Part shown: piece after piece, positions 35,701-44,446 of the stretch
Numbering within the stretch: position 1 is the stretch's first letter
Layout of the letters: every line of letters begins with the position of its first letter
From: Taishania pollutisoli
GTDB taxonomy: Bacteria > Bacteroidota > Bacteroidia > Flavobacteriales_D > Crocinitomicaceae
NCBI RefSeq assembly: GCF_014518315.1
Contig: NZ_JACVEL010000002.1
Span: 62,001-126,000, forward strand
Direction of reading: 5' to 3'
DNA: 64,000 nt
Program-made: the position numbers and the translations under genes
The notes under the pieces: model-generated
What the model was told of the DNA's origin: nothing
Seen by the model: the letters and a program-made list of their open reading frames with translations, nothing else
Database searches by the model: none

Positions 35701-36600
35701 ATGGTTGGAAAAAAGATGAAGGAGTATCTCGTATTTACAAAGTTTCGGTTGTCCTTTACTGTTGTATTGTCGGCATTGGCCGGATACCTCTTTAACGGAG
35801 GAACGGATTGGAAAGAAATCCTTTTGTTGGTAGTCGGAGGGACGTTGGTAACAGGAGCCTCAAATGGTTCCAATCAAATCTGGGAGCGCGATCTGGATAA
35901 ATTGATGAATCGCACGAAACAGCGACCACTTCCCGCAGGAACCATGTCGTTGAAAGAAGCATACATTGTTGTCATCCTTTTTCTTGTTGTCGGTACAGTC
36001 ATGCTGGCAATGATTAACCTTCCTTCCGCAATTCTGGGAGTGTCGGCTTACGTTTCATACGTTTTTATGTATACGCCATTGAAGCGCAAATCACCGTGGG
36101 CTGTATTTGTGGGGGCTTTTCCGGGTGCAATTCCACCGATGTTGGGCGCGATTGCTGCAAGCGGAACTTTCTCATTGGTTCCGGGAGTATTGTTTTTCAT
36201 TCAGTTCATCTGGCAATTCCCGCATTTCTGGGCCATTGCCTGGGTTGTTTATGACGATTACAACGCCGGTGGATTCTCATTGCTACCTTCGAAATCAGGA
36301 AAATCAAAAAACTCAGCGTTTTTCATTTTGTTGTATTCATTGTTTTTAATCCCCTTCAGTTTAATCCCATGGGTGTTGGGGTGGACAGGTAATATTTCCA
36401 TGGCGATTGCTTGTGTACTGGGAGCATTGTTTTACCTTGCCGCATACCGTCTGTACCAGACACTGGATACAAAAGACGCGAAAAAATTAATGTTTGCCTC
36501 CATCATTTACCTGCCGATTATACAATTCCTCTTTGTTTTTGACCGGACAGATGAATTTATTTTGCAGTTGAAAGATGTAGTGGAATTTGTGTTGAAGTAA
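35701..36600 (+). CDS. cyoE: Heme O synthase (protoheme IX farnesyltransferase)
   Basis: About 300 residues with nine membrane segments. The prenyltransferase motif SNQIWERDLDKLMNRTKQRPL near residues 60-80 carries the aspartates for Mg-diphosphate, and the second motif YDDYNAGGF follows. It attaches a farnesyl group to heme b to make heme o, the precursor of the heme of the terminal oxidase. ATG 35701 is chosen; ATG 35716 is also possible. The gene leads the cytochrome oxidase block; the next starts 10 bp downstream. Confidence 0.94.
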   Translation: MVGKKMKEYLVFTKFRLSFTVVLSALAGYLFNGGTDWKEILLLVVGGTLVTGASNGSNQIWERDLDKLMNRTKQRPLPAGTMSLKEAYIVVILFLVVGTVMLAMINLPSAILGVSAYVSYVFMYTPLKRKSPWAVFVGAFPGAIPPMLGAIAASGTFSLVPGVLFFIQFIWQFPHFWAIAWVVYDDYNAGGFSLLPSKSGKSKNSAFFILLYSLFLIPFSLIPWVLGWTGNISMAIACVLGALFYLAAYRLYQTLDTKDAKKLMFASIIYLPIIQFLFVFDRTDEFILQLKDVVEFVLK

Positions 36601-36610
36601 AAGAAAGAAT

Positions 36611-37672
36611 ATGAGAGAGCAGTTTGAAACTGAAATGACGCCTGAATTAAAAGAGAAAGTAAAGAAAAATCTCGTTTACGCTGCGTTGGTTAGTATTTCT
36701 ATGGTTTTTGCAGGATTGGTGTCTGCATACATTGTGTCAATGGGTGGTTCATTCTGGTTGAAAACCCCATTCCCGACGCCTTTTTTCATTTCAACAGCGC
36801 TCATCGTGTTAAGCAGTATCACATTTGTGCTGTCTGTGAAAGCAGCAAAAGCAAATAACCGCAGGTTGTTATCGATTCTGATCTCTGTTACCTTCATGTT
36901 GGGAATCGGATTTGTGGTGTACCAGTTTAAGGGATACGGAGAATTAGTCGACAGGGGCGTGTATGCAAGTGCCAACAAAATATTGGTGAATGAAGGGCGT
37001 TACGGAGACTACTATACCCTGAAATACAAAGGGAAATACCTGGTTGTGGAAGGGAATGATTACCTGATTGAAGGGAAGAAGATTGATGAAAAGACAAAAG
37101 CAGCAATCCGGGCGATCGGGAAGCAGTTTGAAAATGCCGACAGAACAAAGGGATTGGAGGGGATTAAAGGCTACGGAACAGATTTCGTACTGTTGTATGA
37201 AAGTGAGCCGGTGGCATACCTGAACAATCAGCTGGTGTTGCCGGATGGAGCGGTGATCGGATCGCATGATTTGTACCGTTTGAGAACCTGGGCAGAGCAC
37301 ATCCGGGACGGCCGCGGTGACTTCTTTGTGAAAGGAGAATTCGGAAAAGATTTTCACGTGTACTACAAAAGTAAAGAACTGGCATATAAAAACAGGACGC
37401 TGTACCTGGGGGATCAAAAGCTGAGCCCTTATCTGTTGAACAAGGCAATGGACTCGGCAGATACAGCATCTTCCTATTTATACGTCATTACTTTTTTACA
37501 TTTATTACATATAGTGTTTACGCTTCTTTTTATGATTAGAACAGTATCATTCTCATTTTTAGGTAAATACACGAATGGTGACGCGATAGGATTGAGAGCA
37601 ACAGGAATTTTCTGGCATTTTTTAGGTGCTTTGTGGATATTTTTGTTGTTGTTTTTACTTTTTATTCATTAA
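36611..37672 (+). CDS. Heme-copper oxidase subunit III with a large repeated insertion
   Basis: 353 residues, against ~195 for the usual short form. Membrane segments at about 20-45, 52-75 and 84-108 and two at the end (about 290-312, 328-352) form the normal five-helix subunit III, with HLLHIVFTLL and FWHFLGALWIFLLL as family signatures. Between the third and fourth helix lies an extra soluble stretch of about 175 residues with three units of ~57 residues. It belongs to the oxidase complex that reduces oxygen; the insertion has no known role. Confidence 0.88.
   Translation: MREQFETEMTPELKEKVKKNLVYAALVSISMVFAGLVSAYIVSMGGSFWLKTPFPTPFFISTALIVLSSITFVLSVKAAKANNRRLLSILISVTFMLGIGFVVYQFKGYGELVDRGVYASANKILVNEGRYGDYYTLKYKGKYLVVEGNDYLIEGKKIDEKTKAAIRAIGKQFENADRTKGLEGIKGYGTDFVLLYESEPVAYLNNQLVLPDGAVIGSHDLYRLRTWAEHIRDGRGDFFVKGEFGKDFHVYYKSKELAYKNRTLYLGDQKLSPYLLNKAMDSADTASSYLYVITFLHLLHIVFTLLFMIRTVSFSFLGKYTNGDAIGLRATGIFWHFLGALWIFLLLFLLFIH
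37018..37430 (+). repeat. Threefold ~57-residue repeat inside the subunit III insertion
   Basis: Units centre on tyrosine codons at 37025, 37196 and 37364 (spacing 171 and 168 bp). Each has G-x-x-G, two aromatic/hydrophobic positions, then YxxxxL, an Asn or Gly, LxL and a Gly/Asp turn. Similarity is at protein level only. Confidence 0.65.
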
Positions 37673-37695
37673 ACTTGCAAAAAAAAATTTAAGAA

Positions 37696-38733
37696 ATGGC
37701 TGGACACGCTTCTGAACACATTGACTCAGCAAATGCTTGGGGAGGAAAAGAATCTCCGTTTAGAGTTAGTTACGGAAAACTGATGATGTGGTTTTTCCTG
37801 GTATCCGACGCTTTAACATTCGGAGGATTCTTGATTGCTTATGGTTTTTCTAGACACGCACACCAGGGTGAGTGGCCGATTGGAGAGGAAACTTTCCACT
37901 CGTTACCGTTCCTGGAAGGGAATTACCCGTTGATGTACGTGGCATTTATGACCTTCTTGCTGATCATTTCATCTGTAACGATGGTGTTGTCAGTTGAGGC
38001 AGGTCACAGAATGGATAAAAAAGGAGTGATCAAATGGTTGGTTGCAACAGTAATCGGAGGGATTATCTTCGTCGGATCACAAGCATGGGAATGGTCGCAC
38101 TTTATTCACGGATCTAAATTCGGGAAAGTAGAATTGGCAGATGGTTCCAAAGCAGTTGTACACGCAGAGCAATTTGGAGAAATTCAAAACTTTACCGTCC
38201 AAACAGCAGGGCACCATTACAAAGCAGGGCAAGTTTTGACCAATAAAGATTTGGATTTGTTGCACGAGTTTCAACATGCAGTTGAAGCAGGGCATGTAAA
38301 AGATAAGATGATCACGTTGCACGACGGTTCTGTTGCTAAAATTGCGAAGAGTAACGATGTCGGAATGTATCTGGTAGTAAAAGAAGCAGGTTCAAAATAC
38401 GAACTTCGTCAGCACATTGAAGGAGCGGAAGCGACAAAGTTATATTATGACGCAGCTTACTCAGGAGAAGCAAAACGAATTGTGTACGGAGCGAACATGG
38501 AGCGCAATGAATACGGTCCGAGACAATACGCGAACTATTTCTTCTTTATTACAGGATTCCACGGATTCCACGTGTCTATTGGTATCCTGATCAATATCAT
38601 CGTATTGATCGGATGTATCAAAGGTACATACCATGCGAGAGGACACTATGAAATGGTTGAAAAAGCCGGATTGTACTGGCACTTTGTAGACTTGGTTTGG
38701 GTATTCGTATTTACGTTCTTCTACCTTGTTTAA
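37696..38733 (+). CDS. Second heme-copper oxidase subunit III
   Basis: 345 residues. Helices match other Bacteroidota subunit III proteins: YGKLMMWFFLVSDALTFGGF, MTFLLIISSVTMVLSVEAG, GIIFVGSQAWEWSHFI, FFFITGFHGFHVSIGI and LYWHFVDLVWVFVFTFFYLV. The H-E/W pattern around helix 3 and HVS near the end are as in the family. A soluble insertion of about 130 residues lies after the third-to-fourth helix part (about 137-270), which I recall from other Flavobacteriia. It is 23 bp after the first subunit III. Confidence 0.92.
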   Translation: MAGHASEHIDSANAWGGKESPFRVSYGKLMMWFFLVSDALTFGGFLIAYGFSRHAHQGEWPIGEETFHSLPFLEGNYPLMYVAFMTFLLIISSVTMVLSVEAGHRMDKKGVIKWLVATVIGGIIFVGSQAWEWSHFIHGSKFGKVELADGSKAVVHAEQFGEIQNFTVQTAGHHYKAGQVLTNKDLDLLHEFQHAVEAGHVKDKMITLHDGSVAKIAKSNDVGMYLVVKEAGSKYELRQHIEGAEATKLYYDAAYSGEAKRIVYGANMERNEYGPRQYANYFFFITGFHGFHVSIGILINIIVLIGCIKGTYHARGHYEMVEKAGLYWHFVDLVWVFVFTFFYLV

Positions 38734-38762
38734 TTTGTTAAATCGTAAAAAACACTTAGGAT

Positions 38763-39137
38763 ATGGAAAGAGATGATGTTATTGAGTATTCGTTACATAC
38801 GCACCACTCAGAAGAAGAAGGAAAGAAAATTCGTAAGAAAATCTACTTTGTTACGTTTTTACTTTCTGCCATCACCGCAGTTGAAGTAGTTATCGGTATT
38901 TTGTGGGGGCGTTCAACCGTTCACGGATTCTGGTGGGAAACAATCAAATGGTTCTACATCGCACTGACAATCGTAAAAGCAGCATACATTGTGTTGGTAT
39001 TTATGCACCTTGGAGATGAAAGAAAGAACCTGAAACTGATGATTTTGGTTCCATACCTGGTGTTCATGTTATACCTGATCTTTATTTTATTGAAAGAAGC
39101 AAATGCTGTGGGAAGCGTTTGGGCAACTCACGTATAA
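38763..39137 (+). CDS. Cytochrome oxidase subunit IV (small membrane subunit)
   Basis: 124 residues with three membrane segments (about 28-48, 62-82, 90-112). EGKKIRKKIYFVTFLLSAITAVEV and WFYIALTIVKAAYIVLVFMHLGDE match the prokaryotic subunit IV/CyoD type that stabilises the oxidase. It sits 29 bp after subunit III. Confidence 0.88.
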   Translation: MERDDVIEYSLHTHHSEEEGKKIRKKIYFVTFLLSAITAVEVVIGILWGRSTVHGFWWETIKWFYIALTIVKAAYIVLVFMHLGDERKNLKLMILVPYLVFMLYLIFILLKEANAVGSVWATHV

Positions 39138-39152
39138 TATAAAATTCATACC

Positions 39153-39824
39153 ATGACTGGTAAAAAAACTGCCGGACGAATGAAGGGGAAAATGATCATA
39201 CTACTCTTGTTCGCTCCGGCTCTTTTGTTGTTTGTAACCTCCAGAGGTTGCCGGATGAAATTCAAAACCCTGGAAGATTTCGGGAAGGTCAATAACTATT
39301 CGTTTGTTGATGCAAGTGGTAAAACATATACCCAGGATGATTTCAAAAACAATGTAATCATCTTTACGAATATTCAGGAAAGTTGCCTGGATACATGTAG
39401 TATTAACTTGTTTACCTTCGAAAAAATTATCTACCAGGATATCCGTTCGAAGAAATCATTGAAACATGTCAAGATCGTGTCGTTTGTAAACGATATAGAC
39501 GGAAATCCCGTGAAAGACCTGAGTCCTGTGCGGGATATGCTGAAAGATAAAATTCACAACTATGATCCTGAAAAGTGGATCCTGGCAAATGGAGATGCAA
39601 AAAATGTCTATAACATTGATCACAACGGGAAATCATTGCTGCAGAAAGGAGATGAATACTTTGGAGGCAATGCCTTCCAGGAACTGATGTTGCTGGTTGA
39701 TAAAGACAATCATTTGCGGATGGCACTTCGCGGAAACGTAGAAGGGATGTTCCGGCGAATGAAAGAATGTGTTGCCTTACTTCAAAAAGAGTACAATACC
39801 AATGATACGCATAAAGGAAAATAA
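39153..39824 (+). CDS. Degenerate SCO1/SenC-like protein
   Basis: 223 residues with one N-terminal membrane anchor (about 13-30) and a thioredoxin-fold domain with CxxxC at residues 78 and 82 (ESCLDTCS), as in SCO copper chaperones. The histidine that completes the copper site in SCO, before the LVD strand, is not there: the place reads GGNAFQELMLLVDK. It may be a thiol-redox member of the family rather than a copper carrier. The following SCO gene starts inside it (39802), so both are coupled. Confidence 0.78.
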   Translation: MTGKKTAGRMKGKMIILLLFAPALLLFVTSRGCRMKFKTLEDFGKVNNYSFVDASGKTYTQDDFKNNVIIFTNIQESCLDTCSINLFTFEKIIYQDIRSKKSLKHVKIVSFVNDIDGNPVKDLSPVRDMLKDKIHNYDPEKWILANGDAKNVYNIDHNGKSLLQKGDEYFGGNAFQELMLLVDKDNHLRMALRGNVEGMFRRMKECVALLQKEYNTNDTHKGK

Positions 39825-40479
39825 ACTGATAATTGGTCTGCTGGCAATTGCACTTTGGGGATGCGGAACAACCGAAGAAGAGACCCGCCGGCTTCCCATT
39901 GTCGGAGAAGTTGACGTTCACTACCGCATGGTAAACGGAAAAGAAATTGCCGATACAATCTATCATAAAGTTCCGGATTTTAAATACATCAACCAGGATT
40001 CGGTATGGATTTCTTCCTCCGATCTGAAAGATAAAATCTGGGTGACAGACTTCTTCTTTACACATTGCCCGACAATTTGTCCCCCGATGACAACCAACAT
40101 GAAACGGTTGAACATCATGACGGAAGATCTGAAGAATCACCTCCAGTTTTTAAGTTTTTCGATTGATCCGTACAGAGATAATCCGACGCGTTTAAGAGCC
40201 TATATTGCCGAGCATGGTATAAAGGCAACAAATTGGTATTTCTTCACCGGAGAAGAAGAAGCAACACACAACCTGGCAAAAGAATTCTTTAACGGGGCAG
40301 AGAAAGACGAAACCATTCCCGGAGGTTTCGGGCATACACCTTATTTCGCATTAGTGGATACCAAAGGGCACGTCCGGGGAATTTACGACGGAACCAACTC
40401 GGACGCCATTGATTCATTGGCAAACGATATACGAATTTTATTAAAAACAGAATACAATGTTACAGGAAGCAAAAATTAA
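39802..40479 (+). CDS. SCO1/SenC-family copper chaperone lipoprotein
   Basis: 225 residues from ATG 39802, with lipoprotein signal (LAIALWGCGT) and the SCO domain: C89 and C93 in FFTHCPTICPPM and H178 in GFGHTPYFALVD. The three side chains form the Cu site used to load the CuA centre of oxidase subunit II. It overlaps the upstream gene by 23 bp and the downstream DUF420 gene also overlaps its end by 23 bp. Confidence 0.92.
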   Translation: MIRIKENKLIIGLLAIALWGCGTTEEETRRLPIVGEVDVHYRMVNGKEIADTIYHKVPDFKYINQDSVWISSSDLKDKIWVTDFFFTHCPTICPPMTTNMKRLNIMTEDLKNHLQFLSFSIDPYRDNPTRLRAYIAEHGIKATNWYFFTGEEEATHNLAKEFFNGAEKDETIPGGFGHTPYFALVDTKGHVRGIYDGTNSDAIDSLANDIRILLKTEYNVTGSKN

Positions 40480-41038
40480 AAGAGCCCGCACCGCAATTAT
40501 CATCGCATCCTTTGCAATCCCGCTGGTTGTAGCTGTTTTATTCGGCGTGAACTTAAGAGACCTGGGTTTTGATGTGAAGCCATTGTCATTTTTACCTCCG
40601 ATTTATGCAACAATCAACGGTGTAACGGCTGTTTTATTAATCCTGGCCTTAGTGGCGATCAAGCAAAAAAACAGAAGGCTGCACGAAGGATTGATAAAAG
40701 TGTGTATGGTACTTTCATTGTTGTTCTTGGCGAGTTATGTCGCGTATCACATGACATCCGATTCAACTGTGTTTGGAGACCTGAACGGAGACGGAGCAAG
40801 AGATGCGGCTGAAAAACTGGCAGTCGGAAGTTCCCTGTATATCTACACGTTTATTTTATTATCCCACATCTTATTGAGCGTTGTAATTATCCCGATTGTA
40901 CTGTTCACCTATCTGTTTGCCTGGCAGGGAGATTTCGTGCGTCATAAAAAGTGGACACGTTTTGCCTGGCCGATGTGGTTTTATGTCGCTGCAACAGGAG
41001 TAATTGTCTACCTGATGATCTCTCCGTATTACCATTAA
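40457..41038 (+). CDS. DUF420 membrane protein
   Basis: 193 residues with five membrane segments and the DUF420 features AIIIASFAIPLVVAVLFG, LPPIYATINGVTAVLLILAL, HEGLIKVCMVLSLLFLASYVAYH and SHILLSVVIIPIVLF. DUF420 genes commonly sit in cytochrome oxidase clusters and are assumed to help assembly. It is the last gene of the block and meets the response regulator gene tail to tail with 2 bp between. Confidence 0.88.
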   Translation: MLQEAKIKRARTAIIIASFAIPLVVAVLFGVNLRDLGFDVKPLSFLPPIYATINGVTAVLLILALVAIKQKNRRLHEGLIKVCMVLSLLFLASYVAYHMTSDSTVFGDLNGDGARDAAEKLAVGSSLYIYTFILLSHILLSVVIIPIVLFTYLFAWQGDFVRHKKWTRFAWPMWFYVAATGVIVYLMISPYYH

Positions 41039-41040
41039 AT

Positions 41041-41721
41041 TTAACGGGTAAATTTATAACCCACCCCCCTTATTGAATGAAAATATACAGGTTCTTTGGG
41101 GTTTTCTTCAAACAACTTCCGAAACGTTAATATAAAGTTGTCAATTGTACGTGCGGTTGGAAACTGGTCCGTACCCCATACTTTATCCAGAATTTCATCC
41201 CGGGATACCACCTCTCCCTGTTTTTCAACAAACAATTGCAGTAAAGCCACTTCCCGTTTGGATAACTCAGTAATTTTCCCCCCGTTTTTGTCGGAGACAA
41301 TGTAAGTTTTAAAATCTATTTTTTTGTCACCGATTGCAGTCATGTTGTTGGAAACACTTGTTCGGCCGATTAAAATCTTCACGCGCAACAGTAATTCTTC
41401 CAGGTCAAATGGCTTACTTAAATAATCGGTTCCCCCGCTTTTTAATCCTTCAATCTTATCTGTACTGGTTCCTTTGGCTGAAAGAAACAACACGGGGACA
41501 TTCGAACGCTCCCTCAAAGCTTTGCAGATATCAATTCCGTTAACCTCTGGTAACATGACATCTAAAATAACCAAATCCGAACCCGCCAATACCTGGATTT
41601 CATCCAGTGCTTTTCTTCCGTGATTGATATGAATAACCTCGTATGATTCCAGTTCAAGATTGAGAATAATTGCCTCAGCAATAGCTTGTTCGTCTTCTAC
41701 AAGAGTGATCTTCTGACCCAT
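41041..41721 (-). CDS. OmpR-family response regulator
   Basis: 226 residues. Receiver domain: acidic pair E9-D10, phosphorylation site D54 in LVILDVMLPEVNG, S81 in FLSAKGT and K103 in LSKPF. C-terminal winged helix with TELSKREVALLQLFVEKQGEVVSRDEIL and HSIRGVGYKFTR. It binds DNA on phosphorylation. No sensor kinase gene is next to it, so the partner kinase is elsewhere. Confidence 0.93.
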   Translation of the reverse strand: MGQKITLVEDEQAIAEAIILNLELESYEVIHINHGRKALDEIQVLAGSDLVILDVMLPEVNGIDICKALRERSNVPVLFLSAKGTSTDKIEGLKSGGTDYLSKPFDLEELLLRVKILIGRTSVSNNMTAIGDKKIDFKTYIVSDKNGGKITELSKREVALLQLFVEKQGEVVSRDEILDKVWGTDQFPTARTIDNFILTFRKLFEENPKEPVYFHSIRGVGYKFTR

Positions 41722-41778
41722 GATTGTTTTTTTGTGATAAAATTAACGATTTACTGATAGTTTAATTTAAAAATGTTC

Positions 41779-41786
41779 TAAATTTG
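41779..41786 (+). promoter_or_regulatory. -7 element of the T9SS protease gene
   Basis: TAAATTTG matches TAnnTTTG, 26 bp before the ATG at 41813. Confidence 0.55.
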
Positions 41787-41812
41787 ATCAAACTATAAAA
41801 TAAAACTAGATC

Positions 41813-44257
41813 ATGAAAAAAGTAATTACCCATGTATTGATTGGTGTTTTACTGCTCTCTCTGCCTTCTGTCTCTAAAGGTCAGAGCCAGGTGAGTGAGG
41901 TGAATAACTTCCAAAAAGATGTACCGGTTTTGGCATTTCAGCAACCGGATTTGACGCTTGTACATGCAGAAGACATCCAGCGGGATAATAAAGGTCAGAT
42001 GTATCGCATCGGAACAGGTATTGGTGTGAACATTACTCCTCAAAACAGCGGACTTTGGTCGACGAATGCGAACGGTGATAAAGTGTGGAGACTGAAGGTG
42101 AAATATCCCGGAGCACAGGCACTCAGCTTTATGTTTTCCAAATTTTACCTGTTCGGAAATTCCCGTATTGATGTGTACGGAACAAATGGGAAGAAACTCC
42201 ACTTAACATACACGGCAAAAGATGTACTTGAGCACGGGCAACAGAATATGTCACTCTGTGTGGGAGATTACATGATGATAGAACTGGTAGAGCCGGCAGG
42301 TACACCTGCTTCGATCCTTGAAATGGACCAGATTATCTACAACTATAGAGGAGTGACTCACTCCACAGAAAAAGATTTCGGAGATTCTGAAAGTTGTGAA
42401 GTTAACGTGAACTGCTCGGAAGGAAATAACTGGCAGGATGAGAAAAGAGGTGTTGCAAGAATCCTTGTTTTTATAGGAACCCAGGCGGGGTGGTGTTCCG
42501 GTTCGCTTGTTAACAATGTCCGCCAGGACTGTACGCCCTATTTCCTCACTGCAATGCACTGTGCGGATGGAGCAACAACAAGTAACTATAACAATTGGCG
42601 TTTCTATTTCAATTATGAAGCTTCCGGTTGTACAAACCCTGGTTCTGAAGGTTCTCTGGCAAGTGGATACATCACGGGATGTGTGAAAATTGCCGGTTCA
42701 GAAGATGCTTCAAACATCGTAAGATCTGATTTCTTGCTCCTTCATTTGGGAACGATGGCAAATGCTTCATCGACCATTACAACACTTAAAAACAAAAACG
42801 TGTATTGGAACGGGTGGGATGCAAACAATACGGCATCTGCAAACGGTGTGGGAATTCATCATCCGGCGGGAGATATTAAAAAAATATCAACCTACACTTC
42901 TACTGTACAGTCTGTATCTTACGGAGGGGTGAATCCAAATACACATTGGATGTTAACCTGGGCCGTTACAGCAAACGGACGTGGTGTAACAGAAGGTGGT
43001 TCTTCCGGATCTCCGCTCTTTAACAACAATGGAGGTGATTCACGTATTGTAGGAACACTTTCAGGAGGATCTTCCGCATGTACGGTAAATGGAGCCGGAC
43101 AAGGAACAGGACCGACACAACCGGATTTATATGGAAAAGTATCCTACCACTGGACAAGTTCAGGAACTACGAATGCCACGCGATTAAAACCATGGCTGGA
43201 TCCGGATAATACAGGTGCGTTGGTTTTGAGCGGTTCTTCTGATCCGTGTGCATCGACTCCGGGAGCACCAAATGCCAATTTTGTTGCCAATCAAACAAAT
43301 GTAACCCCGGGAACAACCGTTTCATTTACAGATCAAACAACCGGTTCGCCGACATCCTGGTCCTGGTCGGTGACACCTGGTTCCGGATGGGCGTATGCAG
43401 GGGGAACATCCGCTGCTTCTCAAAATCCGCAAATTACATTCAATACAGTCGGCTCATATACCGTAGCACTGACTGCTACAAATGCAACCGGTTCGGATAC
43501 TGAAACAAAAACCAATTATATTATTGTAGCAACAGTAAGTGGCCCGTGCGCTGCAACGTCTACAAATTGTGACGAATACATTGCACAGGTACAGTTGAAT
43601 ACCATCAATAATTCCACTGCATGTAACAATTACACCGATTATTCTTCCATTTCTACAACGTTGGTGAAAGGGCAGCAATATACGATAAGTGTCATCCCCG
43701 GAGTTATCGGGGGACAGGTAGGAGACGCATACACCAATGATCAGATTGCTGCGTGGATTGATTTCAACGGAGATGGTGATTTTGTAGATGCAGGAGAACA
43801 AATCGGAATGGGGACAATTGGTTCCGGATATAACGGGTCATTTACGTTTACTGTTCCGGCAGGAGCTACAACCGGTTCGGTGCGCATGCGGGTACGTATT
43901 ATTTTCCCTGGCACTTCAATGCCAACCATTCAGCCGTGCGGAACCAATACAGACGGAGAGGTGGAAGACTACAGAATTAATCTGACTGCTACAGCAGGTG
44001 TCGACGACGTGGCTTTAAATGCACTACTAACACTATATCCGAACCCGGCATCTGATAATGTAACGATTGATTTCAATTCAGCAATTCAACAAGCAACCAT
44101 CCGTATATTGGATGTTACCGGAAAAGAGGTGTTGGCGACTGCTAATACGAATGTTGAAACGGTTACGTTGAATATTGCAGCTTTGTCTGCCGGAATTTAT
44201 CAGATTGTGATTGATACCGAGCAAGGGAAAGTGGTTAGAAGAATCAATAAACAATAA
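41813..44257 (+). CDS. Secreted trypsin-like endopeptidase with PKD, GEVED and T9SS sorting domains
   Basis: 814 residues. After a signal peptide and a propeptide-like region (about 25-200) comes a chymotrypsin-fold protease resembling lysyl endopeptidases, with His in FLTAMHCAD (~249), Asp in RSDFLLLHL (~306) and Ser in GGSSGSPLF (~398). Then follow a PKD domain (~490-575), a GEVED domain (~590-720, ending DGEVEDYRINL) and a type A sorting domain (YPNPASDNVTID to the end). It is very probably exported by the type IX system and degrades extracellular protein. Transcribed alone with its own terminator. Confidence 0.92.
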   Translation: MKKVITHVLIGVLLLSLPSVSKGQSQVSEVNNFQKDVPVLAFQQPDLTLVHAEDIQRDNKGQMYRIGTGIGVNITPQNSGLWSTNANGDKVWRLKVKYPGAQALSFMFSKFYLFGNSRIDVYGTNGKKLHLTYTAKDVLEHGQQNMSLCVGDYMMIELVEPAGTPASILEMDQIIYNYRGVTHSTEKDFGDSESCEVNVNCSEGNNWQDEKRGVARILVFIGTQAGWCSGSLVNNVRQDCTPYFLTAMHCADGATTSNYNNWRFYFNYEASGCTNPGSEGSLASGYITGCVKIAGSEDASNIVRSDFLLLHLGTMANASSTITTLKNKNVYWNGWDANNTASANGVGIHHPAGDIKKISTYTSTVQSVSYGGVNPNTHWMLTWAVTANGRGVTEGGSSGSPLFNNNGGDSRIVGTLSGGSSACTVNGAGQGTGPTQPDLYGKVSYHWTSSGTTNATRLKPWLDPDNTGALVLSGSSDPCASTPGAPNANFVANQTNVTPGTTVSFTDQTTGSPTSWSWSVTPGSGWAYAGGTSAASQNPQITFNTVGSYTVALTATNATGSDTETKTNYIIVATVSGPCAATSTNCDEYIAQVQLNTINNSTACNNYTDYSSISTTLVKGQQYTISVIPGVIGGQVGDAYTNDQIAAWIDFNGDGDFVDAGEQIGMGTIGSGYNGSFTFTVPAGATTGSVRMRVRIIFPGTSMPTIQPCGTNTDGEVEDYRINLTATAGVDDVALNALLTLYPNPASDNVTIDFNSAIQQATIRILDVTGKEVLATANTNVETVTLNIAALSAGIYQIVIDTEQGKVVRRINKQ

Positions 44258-44275
44258 CATAAATAGCTTATTTTT

Positions 44276-44306
44276 AAAGGCATTCGAATTTCGGATGCCT
44301 TTTTTA
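44276..44306 (+). terminator. Terminator of the protease gene
   Basis: A hairpin AAAGGCAT with complement ATGCCTTT followed by a T run. Confidence 0.85.
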
Positions 44307-44446
44307 ATATAGAAAATCAAGCGTTATAATACATTGGATTTGAAGAAAAAAGCGCATTAAAATTAGATGAAATTTTAAGCAATTATCCCCTGACTTCCAA
44401 CTATAATTGTATCTTTATCGTTCTATATACTGTTAATACATTGCTT

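Noticed and set aside
36944-37417. 157-codon reading frame antisense to oxidase subunit III
   Set aside because: It is a shadow of the repeated insertion on the plus strand; Cys/Phe/His-rich composition is typical of antisense frames.
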